From NCBI GenBank assembly GCA_900553015.1, contig USBY01000006.1:37586-101585 (forward strand): 64,000 bases of DNA, written 5' to 3'. Shown piece after piece: positions 45,206 to 54,635 of this stretch. Each line of letters starts with the position of its first letter. Position 1 is the first letter of the stretch. The position numbers and the translations under genes are program-made. The stretch comes from an uncultured Clostridium sp. Its GTDB lineage: Bacteria; Bacillota; Clostridia; TANB77; CAG-508. The notes beneath the pieces were generated by a model. It searched no databases. It had not been told where the DNA came from and saw only the letters and a program-made list of their open reading frames with translations.

Positions 45206-45949
45206 TTACATTCTTTTAAAAATTACATCACTAAAATCTGTCTTCTCTAGTTGTGTTTTTCCTTGTGTTTGAACATCTCCAGTTGGTAAATCAATTGTTA
45301 TAGTTCCTTTATATTTAATATTTCTACTAGTTTCTATTATTATATCAAAACTTAGTTTATAATTTAAATCTTCTGAATTTGTATTACCTTTTGCAAGTAA
45401 AGTTCCGTCATGTATAATTTCTTCATCATTACTTCTTACTTCACATACATTTTGATTAACTGAACGTAATAAAATTATGCTTCCTTGATTTGAAATTTTT
45501 AATTCATCTAAGTTTGTTTCTTTTTCGCCTTTATATGTTAATGAACTTCCTACTAAATGTGCTTCATCTTCGACAACTTTACCTTCAGAATTAGCTCTGT
45601 ATAACTTTATATTCTCTGCTCCGCTATTCTTTTCTATAACAAAGTTTTCAAATGTTATATTTTTAATATTTGTATTTTTTGTATATTCATCATTTTTTTG
45701 TATTTCTAAATATATATCGTTATATTGATTAACACTAAAATTCCATTTTGTATCTGCTGCTGCTTCTATTTCGTTACTTTCCGCAGTACTTACCACAATC
45801 ATTTTTGAAAGTTCAAATGGTAAATTAGTTTCACCTTCAACTTGATATCTTAACATTATTATTCCTGCTATTATTAAAATTAAAACTATAATTCCAAGTA
45901 TAACACATATGTGAACAATTTTTTTACCTTTTAATTCACTAATTTTCAT
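45206..45949 (-). CDS. Membrane-anchored protein of unknown function
   Basis: A 247-residue protein with a basic N-terminus and one membrane span (about 11-33, HICVILGIIVLILIIAGII). A presumed extracellular domain of about 210 residues follows, rich in beta-type patterns, Asn and Glu. No motif is recognised. The start overlaps the end of tadA by 11 bases, so it is coupled to tadA. It lies directly upstream of the SRP RNA promoter. Confidence 0.65.
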   Translation of the reverse strand: MKISELKGKKIVHICVILGIIVLILIIAGIIMLRYQVEGETNLPFELSKMIVVSTAESNEIEAAADTKWNFSVNQYNDIYLEIQKNDEYTKNTNIKNITFENFVIEKNSGAENIKLYRANSEGKVVEDEAHLVGSSLTYKGEKETNLDELKISNQGSIILLRSVNQNVCEVRSNDEEIIHDGTLLAKGNTNSEDLNYKLSFDIIIETSRNIKYKGTITIDLPTGDVQTQGKTQLEKTDFSDVIFKRM

Positions 45950-46424
45950 TAGTTACACCTCTATCTTTCTTCTTTTTTTCTCTTAATTCTTTAAAAAATC
46001 TCTGTAGTATTTCTTTACTCTCTTCTTCTAATATATTTTTTTCATATTCTGGTATATGATTAAATTTATATTTCGTTAAATCTATAACAGAGCCACATGC
46101 TCCAGCTTTTAAGTCAGATACACCATAATAAATTTTTCGTATTCTAGAATTAATTATTGCTCCCATACACATTGGACATGGTTCCATTGTAACATATATA
46201 TCACACTCTTCTAATCTCCAAGCATCTAGCTTCTTACTTGCCTTTTCGATAGCAATAATTTCTGCATGTTTTAGGGTATTCTTTTTTGTTTCTTTTAAAT
46301 TATGTCCCCTAGAAATTATTTTTCCATCTTTAACAATTACAGCACCAATAGGAACTTCTCCTTTACTATATGCTTTTTCAGCTTCATTTAATGCTTGTTT
46401 CATAAAAAAATTTTTTTCTTCCAT
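45939..46424 (-). CDS. tadA: tRNA-specific adenosine deaminase
   Basis: A 161-residue deaminase converting A34 to inosine in tRNA-Arg(ACG). Zinc and catalytic residues are in HAEIIAIEKASKKL (HAE) and MEPCPMCMGAII (PCxxC). AGGAG precedes the ATG, and a GGGACGTTCC repeat lies immediately upstream of that site. The order tadA-scr-dnaX is the Bacillus arrangement. Note that inosine-34 tRNA-Arg reads CGU, CGC and CGA but not CGG, which bears on the CGG observation. Confidence 0.95.
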   Translation of the reverse strand: MEEKNFFMKQALNEAEKAYSKGEVPIGAVIVKDGKIISRGHNLKETKKNTLKHAEIIAIEKASKKLDAWRLEECDIYVTMEPCPMCMGAIINSRIRKIYYGVSDLKAGACGSVIDLTKYKFNHIPEYEKNILEEESKEILQRFFKELREKKKKDRGVTNEN

Positions 46425-46438
46425 TTTTTCTCCTAATC

Positions 46439-46465
46439 GGGATTTAGGGACGTTCCTTTTTTCCC
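46439..46465. repeat. GGGACGTTCC-type dispersed repeat
   Basis: GGGATTTAGGGACGTTCC with a following T run and CCCT lies between tRNA-Arg and tadA, abutting the tadA ribosome binding site. Confidence 0.85.
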
Positions 46466-46472
46466 TATATTT

Positions 46473-46549
46473 TGGTGCACTTAGCTGGATTCGAACCAGC
46501 GGCCTCTCCCTTAGGAGGGGAGCGCTCTATCCACCTGAGCTATAAGTGC
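46473..46549 (-). tRNA. tRNA-Arg (CCT)
   Basis: 77 nt with CCA encoded. Acceptor arms GCACTTA/TAAGTGC, D arm AGCTCAGGTGGATAGAGC, anticodon stem CTCCC/GGGAG with loop CTCCTAA (anticodon CCT, reads AGG), T loop TTCGAAT. Confidence 0.95.
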
Positions 46550-46568
46550 ATATTTTTAATACTTTTGT

Positions 46569-46597
46569 ATTATATCAATTTTACCACTTTTTTTCAA
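46569..46597 (-). promoter_or_regulatory. Promoter of tRNA-Arg (CCT)
   Basis: On the minus strand TTGAAA (46592-46597), a 17-base spacer and TATAAT (46569-46574). No terminator is seen before tadA, so read-through is likely. Confidence 0.8.
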
Positions 46598-46624
46598 GCT
46601 AACTTATCATGAAATTGAAAACTA

Positions 46625-46653
46625 TTGAATTTTATCCATTTTTTCGGTATAAT
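46625..46653 (+). promoter_or_regulatory. Promoter of the TtcA-like gene
   Basis: TTGAAT (46625-46630), a 17-base spacer and TATAAT (46648-46653), 27 bases before the start codon. Confidence 0.75.
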
Positions 46654-46679
46654 AACAAGAGTTAAGAAAGGATTTTATT

Positions 46680-47390
46680 ATGCAAAAAATATTAGGTTCA
46701 ATGAGAAAAGCAATCGAAGAATTTCATATGATAGATGAGGGTGATAAAATAGCTGTAGCTTTGTCTGGCGGCAAAGATTCTATAACTTTATTAATGGCCC
46801 TTAAAAACTTGCAAAGATTTTATCCCAAGAAATTTGACTTAATAGCAATATCTATCAATCCAGGATTTGAATTTTTTGACGTTAACATATTATATGACCT
46901 TTGTCAAAAAATTGATGTTGAATTATATGTTGTAGATAGCTATATAAAGGAAATAGTTTTTGACATTAGAAAAGAAAAAAATCCTTGTTCTCTTTGCGCT
47001 AATCTGCGACGCGGAATTTTAAACACAACAGCAATTGAACATGGATGCAATAAAATCGCTTTAGGTCATAATGAAGATGATGTTTTAGAAACATTTCTTA
47101 TGAATATTTTGTATACTGGCAGCATTTCTACCTTTGCACCTGTTTCGTATATGGATAGGTCTAAAATGACTTTAATAAGACCATTAATATATATTAGCGA
47201 AAAACAAACAAGAAGTTTTATAAAAAATAACAATATTACTATTATGCCAAAAGCTTGTCCAATGGATGGTAAATCTAAACGTGAAGATATAAAACAGTTG
47301 TTATATGACTTAAGTAAACAAATACCTCATGTAAGAGCTAATATGTATGGTGCCATAAAACGAAGTAAAATTAAAGGTTGGAATATTTAA
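46680..47390 (+). CDS. TtcA-like tRNA 2-thiocytidine synthetase
   Basis: A 236-residue PP-loop ATPase of the TtcA/TilS superfamily. The PP-loop is ALSGGKDSITLL (about residue 29). The cysteine pair C-x2-C in NPCSLCANLRRGIL and a further Cys in PKACPMDGKSKR fit the iron-sulfur type that thiolates C32 of tRNA. GHNEDDVLETFLMN is the conserved second motif. AAAGGA precedes the ATG. The family is clear; exact tRNA target is by homology only. Confidence 0.9.
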   Translation: MQKILGSMRKAIEEFHMIDEGDKIAVALSGGKDSITLLMALKNLQRFYPKKFDLIAISINPGFEFFDVNILYDLCQKIDVELYVVDSYIKEIVFDIRKEKNPCSLCANLRRGILNTTAIEHGCNKIALGHNEDDVLETFLMNILYTGSISTFAPVSYMDRSKMTLIRPLIYISEKQTRSFIKNNNITIMPKACPMDGKSKREDIKQLLYDLSKQIPHVRANMYGAIKRSKIKGWNI

Positions 47391-47493
47391 TTTAATTATA
47401 GTTTAATTTAAATGTTATTTTTTATTATTTAGTTCATTAAATTATTCTTAAAGTGCTGTTATACTTAATATAAATTTTTTAGGAGGATAGCAC

Positions 47494-47832
47494 ATGGATT
47501 TAAAAGAAGCAAATAAAATTATTGGTAATACGTATAAACAAATTAGAAAAAGTAAAAAATTTACACAAGAGGAAGTAGCTGAAAAAAGTGATTTAACACC
47601 TGAATATCTATCAAAATTTGAAAATGGCAAATATAATGCTAGCATATACAATATTATCTTACTTTGTAAAGCTATTGATACTAATCCAACACAATTATTT
47701 AACCAATTTTTTGATGACAATTCAGCAGCTATTATTACAACTATAACGGACGAACTAAAAGATATGGATATTTCAGATCAAAAATTAATTTTAAGTTTAA
47801 TTAAACGTATAAAAAATAAAGCCAATATTTAA
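47494..47832 (+). CDS. XRE-family transcriptional regulator
   Basis: A 112-residue regulator with an N-terminal helix-turn-helix (about 10-68; RKSKKFTQEEVAEKSDLTPE and YLSKFENGKYNASI) and a helical C-terminus. AGGAGG precedes the ATG. It stands alone between the TtcA gene and the convergent phosphoglucomutase gene; targets are unknown. Confidence 0.85.
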   Translation: MDLKEANKIIGNTYKQIRKSKKFTQEEVAEKSDLTPEYLSKFENGKYNASIYNIILLCKAIDTNPTQLFNQFFDDNSAAIITTITDELKDMDISDQKLILSLIKRIKNKANI

Positions 47833-47849
47833 TATTGACTTTATTTTTT
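47813..47849. terminator. Bidirectional terminator between XRE gene and phosphoglucomutase
   Basis: AAATAAAG and CTTTATTT plus CAATATT/AATATTG form a long stem with T runs on both sides. It overlaps the end of the XRE gene. Confidence 0.8.
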
Positions 47850-47858
47850 TGTTATATA

Positions 47859-49583
47859 TTACTCTTTTATCAATTCTTTTAAATCATCTTTTAATTTTTT
47901 AACTTTATTTTCTGCATCTGACATATTGCTTCCTTTTACGCCTACATAAAATTTTATTTTTGGCTCTGTTCCTGAAGGTCTTACACATACCCAAGAATCA
48001 TTTTCTAAATCAAAATAAAGTACATTTGATACTGGTAGTCCTGTTTCTACTTCTTCCTTGGTTTCCATATCTATTATTTTCTCTGTCTTATAATCTCTAA
48101 ACTTTTCTACTTTATATTCTCCTATTTTTGAAGGAACATTATTTCTTAGATTATCCATCATTTCTTTTATTTTTCTTGCACCACTAGCACCTTCTAGTGT
48201 TAATGATAATAAGTCTTCTTTATAATATCCATATTTTTCATAGATATTAATCATTTGATCCCATAATGTTAATCCCTTTTCTTTGTAATATGCTGCAGCT
48301 TCGCAAAGTGCCATAACTGCTGCTATACCATCTTTGTCTCTTGCATGTGTTCCTATTAAACATCCATAACTTTCTTCAAATCCAAATAAATATGTATTTG
48401 AATTTGTTTGCTCAAATATTTTTATTTGCTCTCCTATATATTTAAATCCTGTTAAAACTTCTTTTAATTCTATATTATAATTTTTAGCAATGCTGTCTGC
48501 TAAATTTGAAGAAACAATTGTCTTTATTAATACACCATTTGCAGGTATTAAATTTCTTTCTTGTTTTTGAGATAATTCATATTCTGCAATCAATAAACCA
48601 GACATATTTCCTGTAAATGATTTATATTCACCTGTTTTTGAGTCTTTAGCATATACCCCTAATCTATCTGCATCTGGATCTGTTGCAAGTACTATATCAG
48701 CATCTTTTTCCTTTGCTAATTCTAAAGCTAAATTAAAAGCTTTTGGATCTTCTGGGTTTGGATAATCAACTGTAGGGAAATCTCCATCTGGAAGTTCTTG
48801 TTCTTTTACTATATATACATTTTCGAAACCTAGTCTCTTTAATATTGTTCTAACTGGTATATTTCCTGTTCCATGTAATGGAGTATATACTATTTTTAAG
48901 TCTTTTTGTTTCTTAATAATATCTGGATTTAAAACAAGTTTTTGTAATGTATCCATATATTTCTCATCTATTTCTTTTCCAATTATATTATATAGTTTCT
49001 TGTTTTCTGCTTCTTCTTGTGAAATCTTTTTTATTTCTCCATAATCTGTAATATTATTTACTTCTGTAATTATATCTTTATCAACAGGTGGAACTATTTG
49101 TGCACCATCTTCCCAATAAACTTTATATCCATTATATTTTGGTGGATTATGGCTTGCTGTTATCATTATTCCTGCAATACATTTCAATTCTCTTACTGCA
49201 AAAGATAATTCTGGTACAGGTCTTAATGAATCAAATAAATATGTTTTTATGCCATTAGCATTTAATATTAACGCTGTTTCTTTACTAAATTCTGGTGACA
49301 TATGTCTAGAATCATAAGAAATTGCAACTCCTCTATCTTCTCCATGTTGTTTTTTTATATAATTTGCTAACCCTTGTGTTGCTTTTCCTACAGTATATAT
49401 ATTCATTCTATTAGTTCCAGCACCTATTACACCTCTTAATCCAGCTGTTCCAAATTCTAATTCCTTATAAAACCTATCTTCAATTTCTTTATTATCATTT
49501 TTAATATTTATTAATTCTTTTTTTGTTTCCTCATCAAAAACATCACTTGTACACCATTTTTTATATTCATTTAAATATTCCAT
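47859..49583 (-). CDS. Phosphoglucomutase / phosphomannomutase (PgcA-like)
   Basis: A 574-residue alpha-D-phosphohexomutase. The catalytic Ser is in TASHNPPKYNGYK (about residue 142). The metal loop is DPDADRLGVYA (about 303), the sugar loop GFEESYG, and the phosphate-binding loop RPSGTEPKIKFYV lies near the C-terminus. It interconverts glucose-1-P and glucose-6-P. It lies downstream of a UDP-sugar pyrophosphorylase gene on the same strand, so the two probably supply UDP-glucose, though a hairpin terminator separates them. Confidence 0.93.
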   Translation of the reverse strand: MEYLNEYKKWCTSDVFDEETKKELINIKNDNKEIEDRFYKELEFGTAGLRGVIGAGTNRMNIYTVGKATQGLANYIKKQHGEDRGVAISYDSRHMSPEFSKETALILNANGIKTYLFDSLRPVPELSFAVRELKCIAGIMITASHNPPKYNGYKVYWEDGAQIVPPVDKDIITEVNNITDYGEIKKISQEEAENKKLYNIIGKEIDEKYMDTLQKLVLNPDIIKKQKDLKIVYTPLHGTGNIPVRTILKRLGFENVYIVKEQELPDGDFPTVDYPNPEDPKAFNLALELAKEKDADIVLATDPDADRLGVYAKDSKTGEYKSFTGNMSGLLIAEYELSQKQERNLIPANGVLIKTIVSSNLADSIAKNYNIELKEVLTGFKYIGEQIKIFEQTNSNTYLFGFEESYGCLIGTHARDKDGIAAVMALCEAAAYYKEKGLTLWDQMINIYEKYGYYKEDLLSLTLEGASGARKIKEMMDNLRNNVPSKIGEYKVEKFRDYKTEKIIDMETKEEVETGLPVSNVLYFDLENDSWVCVRPSGTEPKIKFYVGVKGSNMSDAENKVKKLKDDLKELIKE

Positions 49584-49601
49584 TTTTCCTCCTTCAAATG
49601 C

Positions 49602-49627
49602 AAAAATGGGCCATAAAGCCCATTTTT
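49602..49627 (-). terminator. Terminator between UDP-sugar pyrophosphorylase and phosphoglucomutase
   Basis: A perfect 10-bp stem AAAAATGGGC/GCCCATTTTT with a 6-base loop is followed by GCATTTG; the stem itself supplies the T run. Confidence 0.7.
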
Positions 49628-49642
49628 CATTTTGTTTTATAT

Positions 49643-50884
49643 TTAATTTTTCTTATGAAAATTTATATATAATTCTCTTGCTGTTTCTGGGCTATCTACA
49701 CCTTCTGCATTTTTTACAGGTGCAAATTCATCTTCTCTTTTTACTCTCATTACTGCCATACTTTCCATACTTTGGAATGCATCAAATATAAATGTTTCAA
49801 ACTTATATGCATTTGGTTTATCCGCTACAACTAATTCACCTTTTGCATTTATATAGTTTGCTTTTTTAAATGCTTCATGGTATGGTAATTTGTTAGCTGC
49901 AATTTCATTTATTCTTTTAATATTAAATAAATTACAATTGATATGAGATTCTCCAAAAACTAGTTCTCCATTAGCATCTCTTTTATTGCTCATTTCTTCT
50001 GAAATCTCTGTATACTCTACTACACTTGGTTTTGAATTTCTTTTACAAAATACTCCAACTCTTTCTTCTGGTCTTGCTTTAACAACTGATTTTCCTGCTG
50101 CCATACATTTTTTAGTTGCTGCAATAGCAACAAAGATTGGATCTACCATATTTACTAAAGGATTATCTACTGGTCCTATAAATACCCATTCAATATTCCT
50201 TTTGTTCATATCTTCCAATGCTCCGCTTTTTAGCATTGATTCAAAAACTCCACCGTGTCCATCGGCTGCCAATTTTAGGAATCCTTCTTCGTTTACTAAT
50301 ATTTTTCCTTCTTTATCAATCATTGGTAATTCACCTTGAATGAAAAACATTATATCTTCTTTTGGATATCCAAAATAATTATGGCTCTCAAAGAAATTAA
50401 CTGTTTCAGCATTGTTCTCATGACTTGTCATAATATACCAAGGAATTGTTATTCCATATTTTTCATTTGCTTCTTTAATTGGCTTACAAATTAATTCGAA
50501 TAAAGATTCATGCGTATCTAATCCGATATCAAATGTTCCTTTTGGTCCATTGTATCCAAGTCTTGTTCCTTGTCCTCCAGCCATTGTTAATACTGCTAGT
50601 TTGCCTTCTTTTATTATTTTATCTCCTAATTTTTCATAATTTTCATATTCTTCTTTAGATAATTTACTTTTATCTACATATTCGATAGGTTCAATTATAT
50701 CGTCACCCATCTCTATACCTTTTTTTGTTTTTTCATATAAATCTTTAATTAAATCAAAATCTACATTTAATATTTGATCTAATAGTTTTTCTTTTCCTTC
50801 TGCATTCAACTTATCGTAGCAAACTAACAATTGTTCTTGATTATTTTTCTTTAGTATCTCTTTTACTTCTTCATATTTTTCCAT
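49643..50884 (-). CDS. UDP-sugar pyrophosphorylase (UDPGP family)
   Basis: A 413-residue nucleotidyltransferase of the UTP-glucose-1-phosphate / UDP-N-acetylhexosamine pyrophosphorylase family. The UTP loop is MAGGQGTRLGYNGPKGTFDI (about residue 98), followed by MTSHENN, QGELPMID, ADGHGGVFES and VDNPLVNMVDP. This eukaryote-type family differs from the bacterial GalU fold, and members use glucose-1-P, GlcNAc-1-P or both; the sugar is not decided here. It precedes the phosphoglucomutase gene. Confidence 0.9.
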   Translation of the reverse strand: MEKYEEVKEILKKNNQEQLLVCYDKLNAEGKEKLLDQILNVDFDLIKDLYEKTKKGIEMGDDIIEPIEYVDKSKLSKEEYENYEKLGDKIIKEGKLAVLTMAGGQGTRLGYNGPKGTFDIGLDTHESLFELICKPIKEANEKYGITIPWYIMTSHENNAETVNFFESHNYFGYPKEDIMFFIQGELPMIDKEGKILVNEEGFLKLAADGHGGVFESMLKSGALEDMNKRNIEWVFIGPVDNPLVNMVDPIFVAIAATKKCMAAGKSVVKARPEERVGVFCKRNSKPSVVEYTEISEEMSNKRDANGELVFGESHINCNLFNIKRINEIAANKLPYHEAFKKANYINAKGELVVADKPNAYKFETFIFDAFQSMESMAVMRVKREDEFAPVKNAEGVDSPETARELYINFHKKN

Positions 50885-50976
50885 CGATCTGCCTCTCTTA
50901 ATTTTATATTATTATAAATGACAATTAATATATTATAATATAAAATTTTTTTAGTCAATATCTACGGATTTATTAT

Positions 50977-51495
50977 TTAAGCTTTCTTTTTTACTTCTCT
51001 TACATATTCAGGAAAAATTTCCTCTATTTCGTGTTCCCCAGACGTATTTAAAATCTTATCTGTATTTTCTAAAATACTTCCTATATTCTTATTAAATTCT
51101 ATAATATCATAACAATTAATTAGTACTAAATCAGCGTCTTTATGGTTTTTCTTATACTTATTTAACATTTTGTTAATTTCCCTAACATATTTTTCATTTC
51201 CATTTATAATAATGTATTTCTTACTAGAATTATTAATTTGTTTTTCTAAATTTTTATAATCGTTCATTGTTTTAGCGTTCCAGTCTATTTCTTTAATTTT
51301 CTCTTTTAATTCTTCTTTTAGATTTAGTTTTGACAATAATAGTTTTATTGTTTTATCTAAACTGTTTTGTAAAACTGTGTAAATTTCGCAGTCTTCATGA
51401 ATTTTTCTTTCCATATATGGAAGTAACATAGTTATTAAATGTACTTCATTTACATAGAAACTAGACATCCTTTTAAAATTCTCTTCACAATACAT
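50977..51495 (-). CDS. Protein of unknown function
   Basis: A 172-residue soluble protein. The start at 51495 has TTGGAGGG just upstream; an ATG 42 bases earlier lacks a site. The N-terminal half is helical (NEVHLITMLLPYMERKI, LKEELKEKIKEIDW) and the second half looks like an alpha/beta domain (KKYIIINGNEKYVREIN, DADLVLINCYDIIEF). No family is recognised. It is divergent from spoIIR. Confidence 0.6.
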   Translation of the reverse strand: MYCEENFKRMSSFYVNEVHLITMLLPYMERKIHEDCEIYTVLQNSLDKTIKLLLSKLNLKEELKEKIKEIDWNAKTMNDYKNLEKQINNSSKKYIIINGNEKYVREINKMLNKYKKNHKDADLVLINCYDIIEFNKNIGSILENTDKILNTSGEHEIEEIFPEYVREVKKKA

Positions 51496-51674
51496 AGTAT
51501 CCCTCCAATATTTTTGGCTACTTACAAATTTTACCATTCGTTGTTTTTAATGTCAATATTTTCCATTTTTGTTTTTGGTAATTTCATCGACAAATATTTT
51601 ATATTCTTATGTATATTTTTTAAAATTTCAGTTCATATTCCTATTAGACATATATCATATATAGGAGGTTACAT

Positions 51675-52316
51675 ATGAAAAAGAAATTAAATTTTATCTT
51701 AATTTTAACTATACTAATATTTTTATATATTGTTCTGCTTTCCTTTAATTATAGCCAAGCAATTTCTTACAATCTATCAGATAGTGTATTTAGATTACAC
51801 ATCATTGCAAATAGCGATTCTTCTGCTGACCAAGAGTTAAAATTAAAAGTTAGAGACAATATAATAGAATATATGAATACTTTAACTTCTAGCTCTTCAG
51901 ATAAAAAAGATGTTATTTCTATGGTTAATAATCACTTAGATTCATTTAAGGAAATCGCATTAAATACAATAAAAGAAAATGGATATAATTATGATGTTAA
52001 TATCGAAATTGGAAATTTTCATTTTCCTACTAAATCATATGGCGATATTTCTTTCCCAGCAGGCAATTATGATGCTTTAAAAATAGAAATTGGTGATGCT
52101 ATAGGACAAAATTGGTGGTGTGTATTATTCCCTCCTCTTTGTTTTGTAAATTCCTCTACAGGTGTTGTTCCAGATGATTCTAAAAATACATTAAAAGAAA
52201 ATATTAATTCCGAAAGTTATGAGATTATAAGTGAAGGAAATAACAGCAATGATAATACTTCTGATATAAAAATTAAATTTAAAATAATTGAATTTTTTAA
52301 TAATTTTGGAAAATAA
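51675..52316 (+). CDS. spoIIR: Stage II sporulation protein R
   Basis: A 213-residue exported signalling protein. An N-terminal signal anchor (about 5-25) is followed by the SpoIIR signature: FRLHIIANSDSSADQELKLK, VRDNIIEYM, FPTKSYGDISFPAGNYDAL, and IGQNWWCVLFPPLCFVN. In spore formers it is made in the forespore and triggers SpoIIGA to activate sigma-E in the mother cell. AGGAGG precedes the ATG. A weak sigma-F-like arrangement (GTATA at 51611 and 15 bases later GTTCATATT) lies upstream. Confidence 0.93.
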   Translation: MKKKLNFILILTILIFLYIVLLSFNYSQAISYNLSDSVFRLHIIANSDSSADQELKLKVRDNIIEYMNTLTSSSSDKKDVISMVNNHLDSFKEIALNTIKENGYNYDVNIEIGNFHFPTKSYGDISFPAGNYDALKIEIGDAIGQNWWCVLFPPLCFVNSSTGVVPDDSKNTLKENINSESYEIISEGNNSNDNTSDIKIKFKIIEFFNNFGK

Positions 52317-52450
52317 AAAAATATTTATCTATAATATAGTTGTCAATATTATTGTTTTATGTTATATTTTATTAGGTATAGAGTGTATATCACTCTATTT
52401 TTCATGTAATAAATTACTATTTGATAAAAAATATTTTGGAGGTAATTAAT

Positions 52451-53713
52451 TTGGATAAATTGATAATAACAGGTGGCACTCCTTTAAAAGGTGAAGTTAC
52501 AATTAGTGGAGCCAAAAATGCCGCAATTGCAATATTACCAGCAACACTTTTAATTAATGGTACTTGTACAATAGAAAATGTACCAAATATTAGTGATGTT
52601 AAAATTTCTTGTAAAATACTAGAAGAATTAGGAGCAAAAATTGATTGGATCAATGATAATACATTAACAATAGATACAACAAATATAACTTCTACACATG
52701 CTCCATTAGATTTAACTAGAAAATTCAGAGCATCATATTATTTAATAGGCTCTTTACTTAGTAGATTTAAAAATGTAGAAGTAGGATTACCTGGTGGTTG
52801 CAATTTAGGACCAAGACCTATAGATCAACATATAAAAGGATTTGAAGCTTTAGGCGCAAAAGTTGATGTTTCCCAAGGAAAAATTCAAGCTAAAGCTAAA
52901 AAATTAATTGGAAACTCTATATACCTAGATGTAGTATCTGTTGGTGCAACAATAAATGTTATGCTATCTGCTGTTCTTGCAGAAGGTACAACAACAATTG
53001 ACAATGCTGCAAAAGAACCTCATGTTGTTGATGTTGCTAACTTTTTAAATACAATGGGAGCAGATATTCGTGGTGCCGGAACAGATATTATTAAAATAAA
53101 TGGTGTAAAGGCTTTACATGGTAATGCTACATATTCAGTTGTTCCTGATCAAATAGAAGCTGGTACTTTTATGTTAGCAGCAGTTGCCTCTAAAGGAGAT
53201 ATAACAATAAAAAATTGTATTACTAAGCACTTAGAGTGTGTAACAGCAAAATTATTAGAAATAGGTGCTCATGTAGAGGATATTGATGGTGATACTTTAA
53301 GAGTATGGGCTTCAAAGAGACCAAATAAAGCAACAATAAAAACAGCACCATATCCTGGTTTCCCTACAGATTTACAACCTCAAATGGGTGTTGTATTATC
53401 TATAGCAAATGGAACTAGTATAATTAATGAAAGTATTTGGGATTCTCGTTTTCAATATACTGCTGAACTAAATAAGATGGGAGCTAATATAACAGCTTCT
53501 GGAAAATCTGCTGTTTTCCAAGGGGTAAATGAATTATCAGCCGCACCTGTTTATTCTACAGATTTACGTGCAGGCGCTGCATTGATAATAGCAGGAACTA
53601 TTGCAAAAGGGAAAACTGAAGTTTATAATCTAGAGCATATTGATAGAGGTTATGAGCACATCGAAGATAAATTTAGAAACTTAGGGGCTAAAATAGAAAG
53701 AGTCTCTGAATAA
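52451..53713 (+). CDS. murA: UDP-N-acetylglucosamine 1-carboxyvinyltransferase
   Basis: A 420-residue MurA catalysing the first committed step of peptidoglycan synthesis. Motifs are GGTPLKGEVTISGAKNAA at the N-terminus, the catalytic-loop Cys in LPGGCNLGPRPIDQHIKG (about residue 116), and DLRAGAALIIAG near the end. The Cys predicts fosfomycin sensitivity. A TTG start at 52451 is chosen because TTGGAGG ends 8 bases upstream; an ATG 30 bases earlier has no site. It is followed by walJ after 18 bases. Confidence 0.96.
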   Translation: MDKLIITGGTPLKGEVTISGAKNAAIAILPATLLINGTCTIENVPNISDVKISCKILEELGAKIDWINDNTLTIDTTNITSTHAPLDLTRKFRASYYLIGSLLSRFKNVEVGLPGGCNLGPRPIDQHIKGFEALGAKVDVSQGKIQAKAKKLIGNSIYLDVVSVGATINVMLSAVLAEGTTTIDNAAKEPHVVDVANFLNTMGADIRGAGTDIIKINGVKALHGNATYSVVPDQIEAGTFMLAAVASKGDITIKNCITKHLECVTAKLLEIGAHVEDIDGDTLRVWASKRPNKATIKTAPYPGFPTDLQPQMGVVLSIANGTSIINESIWDSRFQYTAELNKMGANITASGKSAVFQGVNELSAAPVYSTDLRAGAALIIAGTIAKGKTEVYNLEHIDRGYEHIEDKFRNLGAKIERVSE

Positions 53714-53731
53714 GCAAAGGATGAAATTAAT

Positions 53732-54523
53732 ATGTTAAATTTTAGAAGTTTATATAGTGGCAGTACTGGAAATAGTTTATTTATAGAAAGTGACAATACA
53801 AAGATATTAGTAGATAGTGGAGTTAGTTTGAAAAAGCTAACTTCTGCTTTATCTTCTAGTGATATATCTCTTAATGATATTAATGCCATTATTGTTACTC
53901 ATGAACATTCTGACCACGTTCAAAGTTTAGGAATGGTTTCTTCTAAGTATAACATACCAGTATATGCAAATGAAAAAACATGGGATGCAATGCCTAAGCA
54001 AAAGGAAAGAATTTCAGATTCAAACCAAAAGTTTTTTAAATCATATGAAAAATTTGAAATTGGTGATTTAATAATAGATCCTTTTTCTATCCCACATGAT
54101 GCTGCAGACCCTTGTGGATTTAACATTATAAATAATAATGAAAAAATTAGTATTGCAACAGATATCGGACATATGACTAAATCAATTGTAAATAAATTAG
54201 ATGGTAGCTCTTTTATTTTATTAGAGTCTAACTATGATCCAGAAATATTAAAATCTGGAAAATACCCATATTATTTAAAGACAAGGATTTTAGGTCCAAA
54301 TGGTCATCTACCAAACGAGATGGCTGGTAAAACAATTGCTTACTTATTAAAAGGATCTTTAAAAGAAGTAATGCTTGGACATTTAAGTAAGGAAAATAAT
54401 TTTCCGGAATTAGCTTATCAAACAGTTATAGAAGAATTAATAAGCAGTAATTTTGACGAAAATTCTATTAGAGTATCTGTTGCTAATAGAAATGAACCAA
54501 GTAAAATAGTTACAGTTTCTTAA
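53732..54523 (+). CDS. walJ: MBL-fold metallo-hydrolase WalJ/YycJ-like
   Basis: A 263-residue metallo-beta-lactamase-fold protein. The metal motif is THEHSDHVQSLG (H-x-H-x-D-H, about residue 54); FSIPHDAADPCGF, IATDIGHM and LLESNYDPE follow. It matches YycJ/WalJ, a single-domain protein implicated in coordinating cell division with replication and perhaps 5'-exonuclease activity. Its place between murA and rlmH supports the assignment, since walJ and rlmH are near neighbours in Bacillus. Confidence 0.88.
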   Translation: MLNFRSLYSGSTGNSLFIESDNTKILVDSGVSLKKLTSALSSSDISLNDINAIIVTHEHSDHVQSLGMVSSKYNIPVYANEKTWDAMPKQKERISDSNQKFFKSYEKFEIGDLIIDPFSIPHDAADPCGFNIINNNEKISIATDIGHMTKSIVNKLDGSSFILLESNYDPEILKSGKYPYYLKTRILGPNGHLPNEMAGKTIAYLLKGSLKEVMLGHLSKENNFPELAYQTVIEELISSNFDENSIRVSVANRNEPSKIVTVS

Positions 54524-54535
54524 CATAGAATATTT

Positions 54536-54575
54536 TTTAACTGCTATAGATAAACATATATAGCAGTTTATTTTT
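54536..54575 (+). terminator. Terminator after murA-walJ
   Basis: A 10-bp stem AACTGCTATA/TATAGCAGTT with a 10-base loop is followed by TATTTTTAT. Confidence 0.8.
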
Positions 54576-54635
54576 ATACTAACTACTATTAAACATTTTT
54601 AATACCTTTCAAAAAATAAATTTAAGGAGTTTACC

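Noticed and set aside
51611..51639. Sigma-F promoter for spoIIR
   Set aside because: The -10-like part GTTCATATT deviates too far from the consensus to list as a feature, although position and family make it conceivable.
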